Below are positions 10,949-22,846 of a DNA stretch of 64,000 bases, piece by piece; position 1 is the first letter of the stretch, and the number at the start of each line of letters is the position of its first letter. Made by a program: the position numbers and the translations under genes. The stretch spans positions 2,257,153 to 2,321,152 of the forward strand of contig CM061227.1 in assembly GCA_030844895.1 (NCBI GenBank), read 5' to 3'. Under the pieces are notes generated by a model. The model was given only the letters and a program-made list of their open reading frames with translations. It ran no database searches and was not told the origin of the DNA. Source of the stretch: Ambrosia x helenae (lineage: Eukaryota > Streptophyta > Magnoliopsida > Asterales > Asteraceae).

Positions 10949-12067
10949 CAGGGGTGGATTTAGATGTCCTGGGTGGGTTCCCAGGAACCCATTCGGTTTG
11001 AAATTTATAGTGTTAATCTATATAAAAAATTGGAAAGGAACCCATAAGAAAATATTGAAGGAACACCATAACTAAGAAGCAAGTGATCCAATGGATGAGA
11101 GCCTCTCTTTTATCAGTGAGATACCCGGTTCGAATCCCTTTTGTTTCTATTTTTTTAAATCTAAACCCACTTTGGGTTTCATAAAGAAAGAAAACAATTG
11201 GTTGCCTCCTTTAGCCCCTTCGGTCTTCTTTCTGCTCTTTTCACTTTTCCCCTTAATGCTCCTCGCATCCAACTCTAGTTGCTCCACCTCCAGCCTCCTT
11301 CCACCCTCCAATCAACTACAGCTCCTTCAACCCTCAGGTAATGTTATTGTTGTTTGAATTTATTTCTAGTTTTTCTAATGTTAACTAGTCGCTCTTTTTC
11401 TTTCATCTTTTTGCACAAACCAACCCATCACTATAAATATTATTGTACTTTTTACTATACTAGTAAAATTTAGAATATTAATAGAATATTGTAGTTTGAT
11501 ATGAATAAAATTCAAAATAATGGTGACAGACTGCAATGCAATTTGGTTTTCTTTATATAAGTATCTATGTTGTTAAATGCTTTAAATATACATTTAAAAG
11601 TAATACTATATAAATAGATACATAAATTTTGTCATGTGATGTTGGCAAAACATTTAGTTTTGTGGTATCTATAATTGATTCATGAACACAAGATGCCTTA
11701 AAAGGTTAAAGGATTCAATTCCTTCCTATCATTGATGTTAATTTCCAATTTCTAGTATGCCTATTGTTTAATTGTTGTTGAATAACTTTGAATTTAGTGG
11801 ATTGTTAATTTTTAACTAATTGAAACCTCATATTTGATATTAGGTATTATGCACATGAATATTTCAAGTTTTTTCAAAGACATCCATCATCAACATTGAA
11901 TCATCATCTTCAATGAAGCTGTGAAGATGAAATTGAATAATAAGATGGGTGATGGAGACATAAACGAATCTTGCATTTGTTACATTGAAAGGGAGTTACT
12001 ACAACAAGTTAGTCGATCGAGAATGGAATTGCAACGTTTTCGAAAGATAAAAACTTGTAGGGAATAA
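10949..12067 (+). mobile_element. hAT-type element remnant
   Basis: The segment opens with CAGGGGTGGATTTAGATG, a start resembling the ends of plant ZMYM1/TTF-like hAT elements, and closes with a transposase C-terminal fragment (11918-12067). Between them is AT-rich sequence with no further transposase. The right TIR was not found and may lie in or beyond the scaffold gap at 12280. Treat as a strongly deleted copy. Confidence 0.4.
11918..12067 (+). pseudogene. hAT transposase C-terminal fragment
   Basis: A 49-codon frame reads KMGDGDINESCICYIERELL, then RMELQRFRKIKTCRE and TAA. It resembles the C-terminal end of ZMYM1-like hAT transposases in plants (pattern KMGD..LND.L..YIE+.....R.Q.M+.R). 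The catalytic region is missing, so it is not functional. The family call rests on remembered pattern resemblance. Confidence 0.5.
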
Positions 12068-12279
12068 CTGTAAGTATGTTTTTTATCTGTAAAGACAATC
12101 GTATTTATATTAAGAGCTTTAAATTTCGAACGACGAGGCTTTTTCATTATTGTACCATAGTTTTATTTTGTGTTAATCCTTACCGACCAAATCTCAGAAA
12201 CCGACCCACAACTTTTTAAGTTTGATCATATGGAATCAGAACACATAAAAAAGGAACCCAAATCTGTCCGCCAAATCTG

Positions 12280-12379
12280 NNNNNNNNNNNNNNNNNNNNN
12301 NNNNNNNNNNNNNNNNNNNNNNNNNNNNNNNNNNNNNNNNNNNNNNNNNNNNNNNNNNNNNNNNNNNNNNNNNNNNNNN
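12280..12379. other. Scaffold gap, 100 N
   Basis: Exactly 100 N, the usual placeholder for a join of unknown size. It interrupts the minus-strand Ty3/gypsy element A within its protease region, so its pol and 3' LTR may be missing from the assembly rather than from the genome. Confidence 1.
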
Positions 12380-12479
12380 ATTCCTACCACAACGTCAAAA
12401 CTACCCAAAGGTACCGGCATAAGGTCGATGGGGAAACGATAAACCCGACAACTCTAATAGACACTCCCGAAGGATACTA

Positions 12480-12660
12480 GTAGCTTCAATCTTTTTTACC
12501 GTCCGCCAACTCAAATAATATATAGTCTCTAATGGTACGGGTACTACATCTAGCAGTCGACTAACATCCATGGATACAAAACTCTTGTCGGCACCAGAAT
12601 CAAATAATACACTAACAGAACGATTATTGAGAAGGAACGTACCGGTGACTGTGTCAGGGT
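12480..12660 (-). pseudogene. Retropepsin (PR) fragment of element A
   Basis: On the minus strand the frame contains VLFDSGADKSFVS, the aspartic-protease active site of Ty3/gypsy elements (D-S/T-G-A), following the family's gag-PR junction (...VTGTFLLNN). It lies just downstream of the zinc-knuckle region. It is cut off by the gap and carries no intact continuous frame to gag. Confidence 0.75.
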
Positions 12661-12670
12661 CTGTCTAGCC

Positions 12671-13931
12671 TCAGCGCGGCTCCAATGACGAAGGCGCGTG
12701 CGTTCCTGCCAACGCCCCGTTGTTCCCATTTCCGTTGTTTCCACCTGCTTCAGCTTTGGGCAATCCTTCTTGTAATGCCAGTGTCACCACAGTTGTAGCA
12801 TCCTTGTCTTCCTGTAGCCCCCTGAGTAGTCGGAGCTGAGTTAGTAGTCGGGGCCTGGGTCGATGGAAGTGTAGCCCGACAATCCTTAGCAAAATGCCCA
12901 ATTCGCGCTGGCAGCGATGACAACGGTTACTGTCGCAGTTCCCTTGATGATTACGTCCACACTTGTTACATTTGGGCAGTTTCCCCGCATAACCACCCTG
13001 CTTGTTACTCGAAGAAGAAGAAACCCCCATTATCAAACCTCTTACCCTGCTGTGTTGGCCCAGATCCTTTCCCGTCATTTTCCCACTTGCGCTTGTTGTT
13101 CTCTGGGGCCTTAACAGTCGAACCCTTAGCAGGCAAAATACCCTCATTCACCTTTAAGTTGGTCATCCTATGAGCCGATCGAACCACCTCTGCGTATGTA
13201 GGATGATTTCCGCAGCCACTAATCCTGCAATTTCGGTACTAACCTGAGACATAGTGTTCAATCCTACGGTATTCTGGCACATGCAGATCGGGACACAGCA
13301 CTGCCAACTCGTTACGCCTCACAGTATACTTCTCAATTTCAGACCCAGTCATCTTGAGGTTCCACACCTCGTGCTCTAGTTTCTGCACCTCTTCCCTCGG
13401 ACAGTACTCACGCTTCAGCAGCTGCACAAAATTCTCCCAAGGCATAGCATACGCCTCCCCAATACCCATATTCTGGGTGATGTTATTCCACCAAGTCAAT
13501 GCAACATCCTGGAATAACGCAGTAGCATACTTAACCCGATCTTCTGGAGACAGTTACACATCAGAAACACTGACTCCACTTTCTCCAGCCACCTAAGCAA
13601 GCTCACCGCACCCTCAGTGCCAGAGAATTCCTGGGGCTTACAGTCCCGAAACATCTTGTAGGTACACATGGGTGGGGGTGGGTTAACAAGACCACCTGAA
13701 ATGAAACGCATGAGAAACCACGAAGAATGTATACAAGGTTCACCAATGAGGCAAAGAAAATGGATAAATCAACTTACCACCACCGTTGTGCCCTAGCTGA
13801 AAGGCAGCTTGGAGCAAGTTGTTCAGATCAGCCTGCGATAGGTTAATACCTCCACGACCACCAGCACCACCGCGACCACCACCACGTCCACCATTGCGAC
13901 CACCTCCACGTCCTCCTCGTACTCCAGACAT
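12671..13931 (-). pseudogene. Gag of Ty3/gypsy element A, intron-containing and frameshifted
   Basis: Exon 1 (13931-13778) encodes an RGG/GGR-rich N-terminus and a short helical stretch (LSQADLNNLLQAAFQLGHN). An 82-nt phase-1 intron follows (13777-13696; donor GTAAGT, acceptor TTTCAG). Exon 2 continues with PPPPMCTYKMF, then FSGTEGAVSLLRWLEKVESV, the retrotransposon gag domain. A one- or two-base frameshift at about 13548 interrupts it; the frame resumes in MTWWNNI...LKREYCPREE and breaks again near 13239. A CX2CX4HX4C-type knuckle (CNKCGRNHQGNC) lies near 12970. Non-functional as read. Gag would package element RNA in virus-like particles. Confidence 0.85.
13696..13777 (-). other. 82-nt phase-1 intron in gag of element A
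   Basis: GTAAGT donor and TTTCAG acceptor with T-rich tract. Without removal the frame stops after a few codons (LIYPFSLPHW). Removal joins the RGG exon to the gag domain in frame. Element B has an intron of the same length, phase and place. Confidence 0.8.
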
Positions 13932-14469
13932 GATTCTGGCAGAAAGAACGAGAAAGTTTAGTTTCGTAGATAAAGATAACCACTAATGTTCACAAGATCA
14001 AAGCTAGATCCCATCCGGACTATCCCTCAAACCCAGAGCTCACTAGGGCTTCCATGCATTTCGGTTTATGATTTTGTGTGCACCCAAAATGATAAACCGC
14101 TCTACATGGTCCTCCAAGTGTTCTCCTAGTTCAAAGTTCAAATCACCGAACATAGACTCTTAGCTATACACCGTAATACTACGGTAGTTTATGGCAAGTG
14201 TTTCTATTGGAGTATGAAAGGGAGATGTCCGAGCCTTGGACAAATCTCAAGAGTACACGATTCACTCCAATATACTACACCGCCTAGAAAGTGCGTAACC
14301 CGACCTAAGATAGAACGGATGATGTAACGTAGAAAGACCAACGATTTAGAGACACCCCGACAAGACCATACGTAAACCACCATAATGTTTAGTATCATGT
14401 GATCGGTCTAGTGTGTGCGACTCGGCTATAGACTAGACTCTACATGCAGTCCTAGTTCACTATAACCAT

Positions 14470-14483
14470 TGGCTCTGATACCA
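14470..14483 (-). promoter_or_regulatory. PBS, initiator tRNA-Met type (element A)
   Basis: TGGTATCAGAGCCA on the minus strand, three bases after the LTR end. It is complementary to the 3' end of plant initiator tRNA-Met and is where minus-strand DNA synthesis would be primed. Confidence 0.9.
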
Positions 14484-15639
14484 ATCTGTCACACCCTCAA
14501 AATCCACTTGCGGAGTTTTACCGCGAGGCGCATGACAAACCAGGATCCAAACCAACGATCACAATAAACAAGTCTAAATGAATATAAATGCAATTTCAAA
14601 ACATAGTTTAAAATCCCCGTTTACAGCGGAAGCTTATTCAAAACAATTATTCAATAATAAACCAATGTTCAACGTTTGTAAATCATGCAACTCTAGCTAG
14701 ACGCCGTGCAGACGCGTGCGCCCTAGTTCCATTGTGCTACCTTAGCGACCTGAGAAAACATGTAAAAGTTTACGTCAGCACAAAAATGCTGGTGAGTTTA
14801 CAGGTTTTGTAATCCAAGTACCAAGTCCACCTGTCCATACTATAACAAATCGAAAACCAGTATACGCTAGCTAGGCGTACGTTTTGTTACTACCACGATT
14901 GGAAAACCATTACTAACTCGAATACCAGATGTTGTGCCCGAAAAGTAAACCAGTTGTTCCTGTCGTTCCTGTTTGAGACAATATGCACTCGCCCGGCCCT
15001 CCAAGCCGACGAGCGGGGTTGGTCACTCCCAATAGCGCTATTCACATTTCCCCGTTGTGCAAACCCGCACATTCATGGTTCCCCCGGGACTTCCAAAGAT
15101 CGTGTAGTACACAATAGAAACCCATAGTATGACAGTAGTTACCAAATAATCGTTTTAACACATGTTTTCTCCCCCGAAAGTATGAAACCAGTTTAAAAGA
15201 GGGGCCGTAAACTCACCTTAAGTTGTGTTACTCCTTAACCCGAGTAAACTCAGCTGCTATGCTAGTCCCGTAAAGCGGCGACCTAACATATGACAGTTAC
15301 AAGTACTTAGACTAATAACCCGCAGGTTAATTAGTCCCTAGATGTCCAGACCATAACCAAGTTCGTTTGAAAACACCGTGACTGTTTAACTGACCCAAAG
15401 TACAAGACTCGACATCCCATTGGTGACCCGAGACTCCCCGTGTTATGTTTACGCTCTCAAACAGACAATCATGCAATCACACTTAACATACGTTAACGCA
15501 CAACAAGTTATAGCACATAATTCACGTATCACCGAATTACATCCAAACATATGTTACCAAGTTATTATATATGTTACGGGGTTCCTAGCATGTTCCTACA
15601 TGTCAAATCGGGTCTCGGAATGCTAATTTACACGTACAG

Positions 15640-15965
15640 CAGCAGTACACGCGATTAGGAAAAGTCAACTAGCATTTAGGTTGGTCAACTAGCATTTAGG
15701 AACCCTAATCGCCTCTATTATAGGCGATTAGAAGCTATACCATATGAAATTACTAGCATTTAGGCTATACCACATGTAACTACTAGCATTTAGGCTATAC
15801 CACATGTAACTACTAGCATTTAGGCTATACCACATGTAACTACTAGCATTTAGGCCTCTACTCGCATGAACATACTAGCATTTAGCCCTAATCGCATGAA
15901 TTATGGGCGATTAGCATCCTACTCGCCTCTAACATAGGCGATTAGGAATGCTACTCGCCTGTAAC
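15640..15965. repeat. Minisatellite and GCGATTAG motif array in LTR A
   Basis: At 15732-15855 a ~31-bp unit (CTATACCACATGTAACTACT then AGCATTTAGG) is repeated about four times. It is flanked by dispersed GCGATTAG, its complement and CTACTCGCC. Related arrays occur at the equivalent place in element B (31306-31490), upstream of the TATA box, so they probably belong to the U3 promoter region. Confidence 0.8.
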
Positions 15966-16576
15966 CTTGCTGTTCGGTTTTTCGCGCGTTTAACGCTCCA
16001 AATCAGATCCAGAACGTGTGTAACTACCCAATATCATCCCAAACACTACCCTAAACATGTTTCAACTAAAACCCTTCGTTTTGCCTCGTATTATCAGCCC
16101 TGCATGCAAATCACGTAATCCAAACACCATTCACATAGCATGCAACATCATACGAACACGCGTAACCATAACCCTAATAATCAGTTACTGAGATTTTATC
16201 ATCATAATATCAATAATTAATCTGATCTAACATAATAACATGTCATTCATACATCTTGAATCATAAAAACCCTAGCTTTCTAATCATAAACACACATAAC
16301 ACATGCATACTAGTTAAAATCCGATTAACAACACTTATTAACGATTTTCAGAAAGCTTTTCCGTTTTAGAACAGGTCTGGACCATTAGGGATTGATTAAA
16401 AACGTTTATAAAGATTCATGGATGGAAACCAAACCTTAGATTTGTGAAAGAATGATGGATTAAGCTTGAAACCTTGTGTTTTGATCAAAAATCGCGTTCC
16501 AGAGGTTGTGTATGTGTTGGGGCAGGTTATGGGACGACTAGGGTTTGTATAATGGAGTTTATGAGATCAAGTATGG

Positions 16577-16584
16577 TATTTATA
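16577..16584 (-). promoter_or_regulatory. TATA box of LTR A
   Basis: TATAAATA on the minus strand, preceded by ACGACTAAAAACGAC. Element B has the same context at 31509. It probably sets the start of the element transcript; U3 would lie upstream to 17163. Confidence 0.65.
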
Positions 16585-17690
16585 GTCGTTTTTAGTCGTC
16601 CAGCACGTAACTAGCGATTGTGCAGCTCTTACACGCGATTAGGAATCCTAATCGCATATAAGTTCAGGCAATTGGGGCCTACTCGCCCCCTAGGGCACAC
16701 GAGTAGCCGCTACTCGCCCTAATATTGCCTACTCGCCTCCCTTATAGGCGATTAGGCCTTCCTAATCGCCTATAGGGGCTGGTTTCGTGTGTTTTTGCGC
16801 GTTAAAACCCCGTTTTAACATATGTTAACACATATTCACATACCGACAAGTCACATAATGATTGTAAACACATAACACTTGTAAATACACATATTCACAC
16901 TCGTTCACCAATTCCCGGGACTCGAGACTTGCACGTTCCGTATGCCTTGACGATCCTACAAATCGTCACCGTTTGTACACTTGGTTAAGGACCGACATCT
17001 AATGAACCTCTAGACCAACATCCAATGATCTTCTAGACTAAACCGATAGTTCCCGAACCATAACCCGACTTAACTAACCCAGTTAAGTACAATATACGCG
17101 TGACTCGCTAAGGTAGACTTTCATCTAAACAACGTTGTTAACCAGAATTTGTCGGGTGTCACATTTTCATCTATGGAAGTTATTTGCAGTTTCTCCATTA
17201 ATTAATTAGCTACTAATATTCTTAGAGTTGTTGAACTAACTTTATTTCTATATGGGCGTGTGTATAATATTATATATTATATATATTATATATATAAAGG
17301 TAAAGGCTAAAGACATATACTGTGTGACAAAATATGGGCTTTTTTCCAAATGTTGAGAGCACATGTATCTTCATGTTCAAACTTCTATTGTTCAAAGTTT
17401 GACCTTTGACTACACATGAACGTACATAAATCCATCCTCAAGTGTATGATATCTGATTCGTTTTGATACTTTTTTTTTAATTTATATAAATGCACTAAAT
17501 TAAAAATAACCGTGCACAGTAAGATGCAAAAGCAAAGCAATGTCAAGCCCAACACATACTTACAAGATGACACTAAAATTACACCACCCGGTCCAAGATA
17601 CAAAACAATAAATTTGAACCCTGGAATATCGGGCATGGATGGACACGCCTCCTCCGTATCGCCAAAGCCCCATGCCCATGACCTCCGTGC

Positions 17691-18201
17691 GGGGTGCAAA
17701 ACGAGCCGAGCCGCTCGCGAGCTACTTAAGCTCGCCTCGGTAAAAAGCACGAAATGAGCTGAGCCTTATCGAGCCCGAGCTGAGCTTGAATCTAAACAAA
17801 GCTCGTTTAGTTATTGAGTTCAAGTCAAGCATGTGAAGCTTAACAGGCTGGCAGGCTCATCGAGCCTTATCGAGCCTTTAGTGTATTATTAGTTTTGTTG
17901 ATATTTAATAATATCTACCCTTATTTAAAGTTGTTTAGTAAACTAGCTCGAGTCTGAGCCTCACTTATCGAACTGATCATGAACCTACCCAAGTATATTA
18001 TTTATGTTACTTCTATTTAATATATTAACACCTAGATAATAAACAAGCTGAGCCCAAGCAGAGCTCGAGCTTGAGAAATTACAAACAAGCCAAGCTCAAG
18101 CCCTGGAAACAAAACTCGAACCGAGCCGAGCTCGAACTCTCGTAAGTTAATCGAGCCTGGTCAAGTTCTGGCTCGGGCTCGACCCGACTCGTTTGCACCC
18201 C
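17691..18201. mobile_element. hAT-type MITE rich in GAGCTCGAGC motifs
   Basis: Ends GGGGTGCAAAACGAGCC and, inverted, GGGGTGCAAACGAGTCGGG enclose 511 bp packed with GAGC/GCTC words. This is a well-known plant MITE style. The 8-bp target duplication was not evident, so the exact ends and class are inference. Confidence 0.6.
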
Positions 18202-18538
18202 TAGCTACAACCATGTAATATTTGGTCATTAGAAGTATATATACGTCTAGTTCTGTAATTATGAAAGTGAAAATTTGGATTCGTTAATTATTTATGCCGA
18301 TAGATTATAGATCATAGAAGTGAATCTACATGTTCAAAGTTTGACCATTCACAGAACTTGCCGTTCCAAAAAGAAAAAAATAAATAATAAATAAAATAAA
18401 TAAATAAAATCTACTCTCACGTGAATGCTGATTTTAGTATAAAAGCAATACAATATGCTTGTTTTGAGATTCGTTTAATAGATTATTTATTGTAATAATA
18501 ATGTATATATGTACTTGAATAAAGACTAATAAGTAATA

Positions 18539-18990
18539 ACTTTTTTTTTTAAGTGAACTTAATTCAAGAAACGCGAAGACCACCACTCTCCAAGGAGGAG
18601 AGAAGGGGCCGCAAGATTACAATAACACTACATTATTCCAACCTTTCCAATCCTTTACAAAATCATTTTTTCTATTCGAAAACCAAAGGAAACCAAACGC
18701 TTTAATCTCAGCAACAACCTCCACCACGCAACTCCTCCTATGGTTGAAGACAATGTCGTTTCTAGCCCGCCAAATACGCCAACAACACACCATAACCATA
18801 CCCCTTATAATATCCTTACGCGTAGCCGATAAAACCATCCATCTTATGCATATCACCCAAGTCGCTCACACTGAAGCTGAAATATTGTGGTATACCAAGC
18901 CATCCTAGAATACCATTCCACACACTAGTTGCAAAAGCACAACCTGTAAAGACATGGTCTACCTCGTCCTTGCCATCCCCACAATCAGAT
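18539..18990 (-). mobile_element. 5'-truncated LINE, zf-RVT end of ORF2
   Basis: On the minus strand the frame 18856-18617 reads CCWRIWRARNDIVFNH, then AEIKAFGFLWFSNRK and DWKGWNNVVL. This is the typical C-terminal end of plant LINE ORF2 after the zinc-binding reverse transcriptase domain. Upstream, in broken frames, is the zinc-binding part (GKDEVDHVFTGCAFATSVWN). A T-run at 18541-18552 is the poly(A) tail. Truncated at the 5' side as usual for LINEs. Not functional. Confidence 0.8.
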
Positions 18991-19690
18991 CAATATCTTG
19001 TAATTAACCAATAGTTACCACCTTATTTCCACATGCTACATATGGCCGGTTTCACTTTCCACATTCAAGCTTTAGTGCTTTACACTCACAAAATATTTAT
19101 AAATAATAATTGATTTTGTTCACTCACATCCAATCTCCACGCGAGTGGACTTCTCAATGCTAAACCATTATCATGGCCACACCATAGGCGGCATGGTGTT
19201 TCATGTCGTGGCTTAAGGAACGACGGTACACCCCATAGCCTAAGAGGGCTTAAAAACGTGTTAATTTGGCACTTCTTGAAACAAAATAACCTTTCCTACT
19301 CCACTGACACCATTAAACATCAGTTTCCTCTCTACTTTCTACTTGCTGCTTCACACAACTTGGTTTTAGCAGTTTATCAACGAAAAACTACTTGACGCCT
19401 TCTTCCTCCACTCCAGCACTTTCTTTTGTCCATTCCACAAAAAAGGGTATAACATCCTTATTGTGGGTGTGCTCTCATCAATTAGGCTCGTCCAATACTC
19501 TTATAATAATGTTTATATAAGTATTTGTTTTGAGATTATCATTATAGTGGTTCAGGTTTACAATATAACATGGATCACTCTCACTTTTTACGCACTTAAT
19601 AGATAAATGTCAAGTGACCACATAAATTTTCTATTTTTATATGGTTTTAAGCGTTCATTCATACAAAACATGTGCACTTTGAGGATGATA
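18991..19690. other. Intergenic, no gene seen
   Basis: AT-rich sequence with no recognised coding or RNA gene. It ends abruptly where the truncated 5' LTR of element B begins. Confidence 0.5.
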
Positions 19691-20520
19691 TGATATGTTT
19701 CTGATCTAGATAAGTTAATATGATGATAATCTAGGGATTTGAAGGTTCATAGATGTGTAATATTGATATTAGGCGTTTTGACCCGTTTGGGCGATTATGG
19801 TGGATTGATGATAATATGTTGTGTTTATTTGATTATTTAAGGATAGGGTTTACTCTAGGATGATGCTAGAACAGTAGGATAATGTCGGATAACGTCGTTA
19901 TGTGATGAAATCGGAGTATTTGCTATTTAGGGTAAGTTTTACATGTTGATGTGATGCTTACATGCAAGTTGTGCTATTTTGGGAAACCGCGTGCATTCGG
20001 GACGGCTAGGGTGATGATAAATTAGGGGTTTTTGCTTGAAATAGTTGAGTTAATGTTTTGGGTTGGGTATTGGGTGTTTACGCATGTTTCGGATCTGATT
20101 TGGAGGGTTAAACGCGCAAAAGGGATGTAACAGCTCTGTACTAGCGAGTAGGAGCCTAATCGCCAGTGTTATAGGCGATTAGCTCCTAATTGCCTGATGT
20201 TCATGCGAGTACAAGTCCTAATCGCTTATATATATGCGAATAGAGCCCTATTCACCTCAACAACTAGCGAATACAATCCTAATCACCACTTTTACTAGTG
20301 ATTACAATCCTAAATGCTAGTTTGATTCTTAATCGCGTGTAATGCTGCTGTATGTGCATTTTAACATCCCGAAACACGGATTGACGACTAGGAACATGTT
20401 AGGAACCCCAGGACATGTCCAATGACTTGGTAACACGTGTTCGGACTTTGTTATGCGTTAATGAACTGTTATGTTAGATTAGGTGAACTCTTGCGCGCAT
20501 TAAGTGTTTAATTGCATATG
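19691..20520 (+). repeat. 5' LTR of element B, first preserved part
   Basis: Nearly identical to 31857-32684 of the 3' LTR. The LTR region equivalent to 30820-31856 is missing, so the 5' LTR was truncated on its left. The TATA box and U3 arrays are therefore gone from this copy, which should be unable to start its own transcript. Confidence 0.9.
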
Positions 20521-21849
20521 TGATACGCGGGGGAAAATCTTAGTCGTTTCGTGTTTAAGATTGTATTTTTATGCAATTTTATGGTTTTGGACACACTACT
20601 TTGATAAAGTTTGCGTTTTGCAGGTTTAACAAAGTTTAAGGTGTATTTCGGAGCTAAACGAAGCTTTGGATTGGAGCTAGGATGATTCAGGAAAGAAAAC
20701 GAAGAAGAAAGATGGAGAAACTGGTGAAGGCCTGTCGCTGACGGACGCTGTTAGTCAAAGTCAAAGAAATCAATATTTTTAGGAAAATTAATAGGACTTT
20801 AACCAGAGACTTTGACCCGAGACTTTGACCAAAGACCTTGACCAAAGACTTTGACCAAGACTATTGACCAAGACTTTAACTAAACTAAATGGTCATTAAG
20901 AGGAGTTTGACAATGGAGACTATATAATGAAGTCTTGAGAGTAATCTCTCATCATCCCTCATACTTCATCTCTACACCAAAAAATCCAAATCCATCCTAC
21001 AACCATATTTGGTTAAGTTCCCCTTCACTTCCGGGTGAAGGATTGTAAGTTTCTAGATTTGTAATGTTGTTTTGATTGTGTATTTGTAAGGAACAAGTGT
21101 TGTACTCAATGAAGCATTGATATTGGGTTGAACTTTGTGTATGTTTATGTTGTGCTTGAGCCATGGGGATGAATTCCATCAATTAGCTTTTGATGTTGGG
21201 TTGGACCTTGTGTATGTTTCTTGTATGCTTAAATCATAGAGATGAATCTTGTCAATTAAGTTTTGCCTCAACATTATCTTTAGACTTGTGAGATAAATCC
21301 TATCACTTAAGTTAGGATATTGGGTTAGACTCATTATATGACTAAATGTTTTTGTATCCTTGCAAATCTATTTGTAATCGTGACATCATTTGTATGAATT
21401 AATTGTTGTGCTTAATTGTCTTGGTATTGGGTTGGACTTATTGCATGTTTAGAGACCATTGTGTTTTTTTAAGCTCATAAGATGAATTCTGCCAATTATG
21501 CCTTAACTCGACATATAGGATTTGGTGAACTAGATAATAAAGCATACTTAGGGCCTAGTAGCTATTTGTTGATGCCTAAGTCTTGATTCTCTGTCCTAGC
21601 GATTCTTACAAGTGAAATTGCAAATCTATCATAATAATTCTTGAATCCTAGTTACTTGCATATCCTAGCCCGGGAGTGAATGTTAGTTAGAAATTATTGT
21701 TACCTTAGTTATTAGTTAATTCCAATTTTTTCTTTAAAACAAACAATTAGTGTGACGCTAACCACACGCTCCTTGGATTCGATACCCTATTTACCCTAGC
21801 TACCTAGGTTATTTAGGTTTTGTATGACCCGTGACGACCGAGGTCATCA
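20521..21849 (+). repeat. Left LTR of element C
   Basis: 1329 bp, TG...CA. Contains a W-box-like TTGACC cluster, TATA box at 20921 and the usual TTGGGTTGGA repeats. Matches the right LTR at 24757-25773 plus 27045-27365. Confidence 0.92.
20755..20928 (+). promoter_or_regulatory. W-box cluster and TATA box in LTR C
   Basis: A degenerate ~14-bp repeat (ACTTTGACCAAAG-like) gives five TTGACC words, one further TTGAC and two reverse GTCAA words in about 150 bp. A TATATAAT at 20921-20928 follows. TTGAC[CT] is the WRKY transcription-factor W-box core, so the LTR promoter may answer to wounding or pathogen signals. The regulatory reading is inference from motif identity; the right LTR copy (25010-25164) has even more TTGAC words. 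Confidence 0.5.
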
Positions 21850-21851
21850 AA

Positions 21852-21869
21852 TGGCGCCGTTGCCGGGGA
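21852..21869 (+). promoter_or_regulatory. PBS, tRNA-Asp type (element C)
   Basis: TGGCGCCGTTGCCGGGGA two bases after the LTR end, complementary to the 3' end of plant tRNA-Asp. This PBS is common in Tat and Athila lineages. Confidence 0.9.
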
Positions 21870-22056
21870 GCTAGTGCGCTTAGTGTTGCATTGCGTGTTT
21901 GTTTGTGTGTATATTTAGTTGTTTTAAAATTCAAAAAATAAAAAAAAAAATCTTTGTTTTTATTTTTAGTTTTTTTTTAATTTTATTAGATTTCACTTTG
22001 GGTTTTCTAGTTGTCTATGCAGGATCTTTCTTTCGCAGGTAAAAGAAGCTCAAGTT

Positions 22057-22846
22057 TTGACCATGTATGCATATCGCGATACATGTACGATTTGTGGGGA
22101 TCCGTGCCACACTTTTGAATATTGTCTAAAGCTTGCATTGAAAAAGGAGGCAACAAGAAGGTATTTAATTGCTTATGAAATATGGGAGAACACCCGGTCT
22201 TGTACTATGAAGAGCTTGCCCCTCCTCCAACCTTTCAACACTACCAAACACTAGTGAACGCCGAACATAAGCGGCAACTTCAGGCAGATCAAAGCAGACT
22301 TGACAAGATTACGAGGAAAGTGCAACTTTCTAAAGTCGAACAAGAATTAGCAAAACCTCATCAATCACGAGAATGTCGGCTAAAATGGCTGAGTTATAAG
22401 TACGACATTCTAAGCTATGAAAGAAGAAAGGATAAGCCTTATATCGCCTTATCACCTCATAAAAAATGTCAAGCAAAACAAGAGTGGATTTTGTCACAAG
22501 TTGAGGAGGAGGTTGTGGAGATGAATACTGCACCAATCCCTCAAGTGGTTGAAGATTTAAAGATTGAATCCACCATGGCTAAAGAAGAGGTTCCAAGTCT
22601 TCCTACACAAGAAATGAATGTTTAAACCTTGCTGAAGACACGGTTCCTCAAGAAGAGCTAGTGAGTTTGGTGCCTAAGGTTAGGAAGGTTGGCTTGCACG
22701 ATTTTGGGCAAGTTATTTTGAAGCGGACTCGCAAAACATATGATCTTTACATGCCGATACTAGTTAAGCATCTTTGGACACGACATGTAAACTACCGAGC
22801 TTATCTTGGTAACTCGGTAGGAAAATGTTCACTTCGACCACCGTGA
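22057..22846 (+). pseudogene. Gag-like ORF remains of element C
   Basis: Two overlapping frames (22057-22254, then 22182-22625) carry a CX2CX4HX4C zinc knuckle (CTICGDPCHTFEYC), then EELAPPPTFQHYQ, and a charged helical region (KITRKVQLSKVEQELAKP). A third short frame follows to 22846. The frame switch near 22182 and the stop at 22625 suggest decay. The knuckle near the N-terminus and the position after a tRNA-Asp PBS fit the Tat/Athila type, but I cannot assign domains beyond the knuckle. No protease, RT or integrase follows. Confidence 0.55.

Larger units (their letters stand above)
12380..17163 (-). mobile_element. Ty3/gypsy element A, 5' part (LTR, PBS, gag, protease)
   Basis: Reading on the minus strand: 5' LTR 17163-14487, PBS for initiator tRNA-Met, an RGG-rich gag start at 13931, retrotransposon gag domain, CCHC zinc knuckle, and the start of a retropepsin with DSGAD. 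The scaffold gap then ends the element; no RT, RNase H, integrase or 3' LTR is visible. The gag frame is broken in several places. Same family as element B (same LTR ends, PBS, gag and intron). Confidence 0.9.
14487..17163 (-). repeat. LTR of element A
   Basis: On the minus strand the 2677-bp LTR runs from TGTGACACCCGAC to GAGGGTGTGACA, with TG...CA ends. It shares its terminal ~150 bp pattern (CTCGCGG...GAGGGTGTGACA) with element B. The centre holds arrays of GCGATTAG / CTACTCGCC and CTAGCATTTAG motifs. Confidence 0.85.

Noticed and set aside
15640..15965. CRISPR-like array (regular ~31-bp repeats)
   Set aside because: Units are directly adjacent without unique spacers, lie in a plant LTR, and CRISPR arrays do not occur in plant nuclear genomes.
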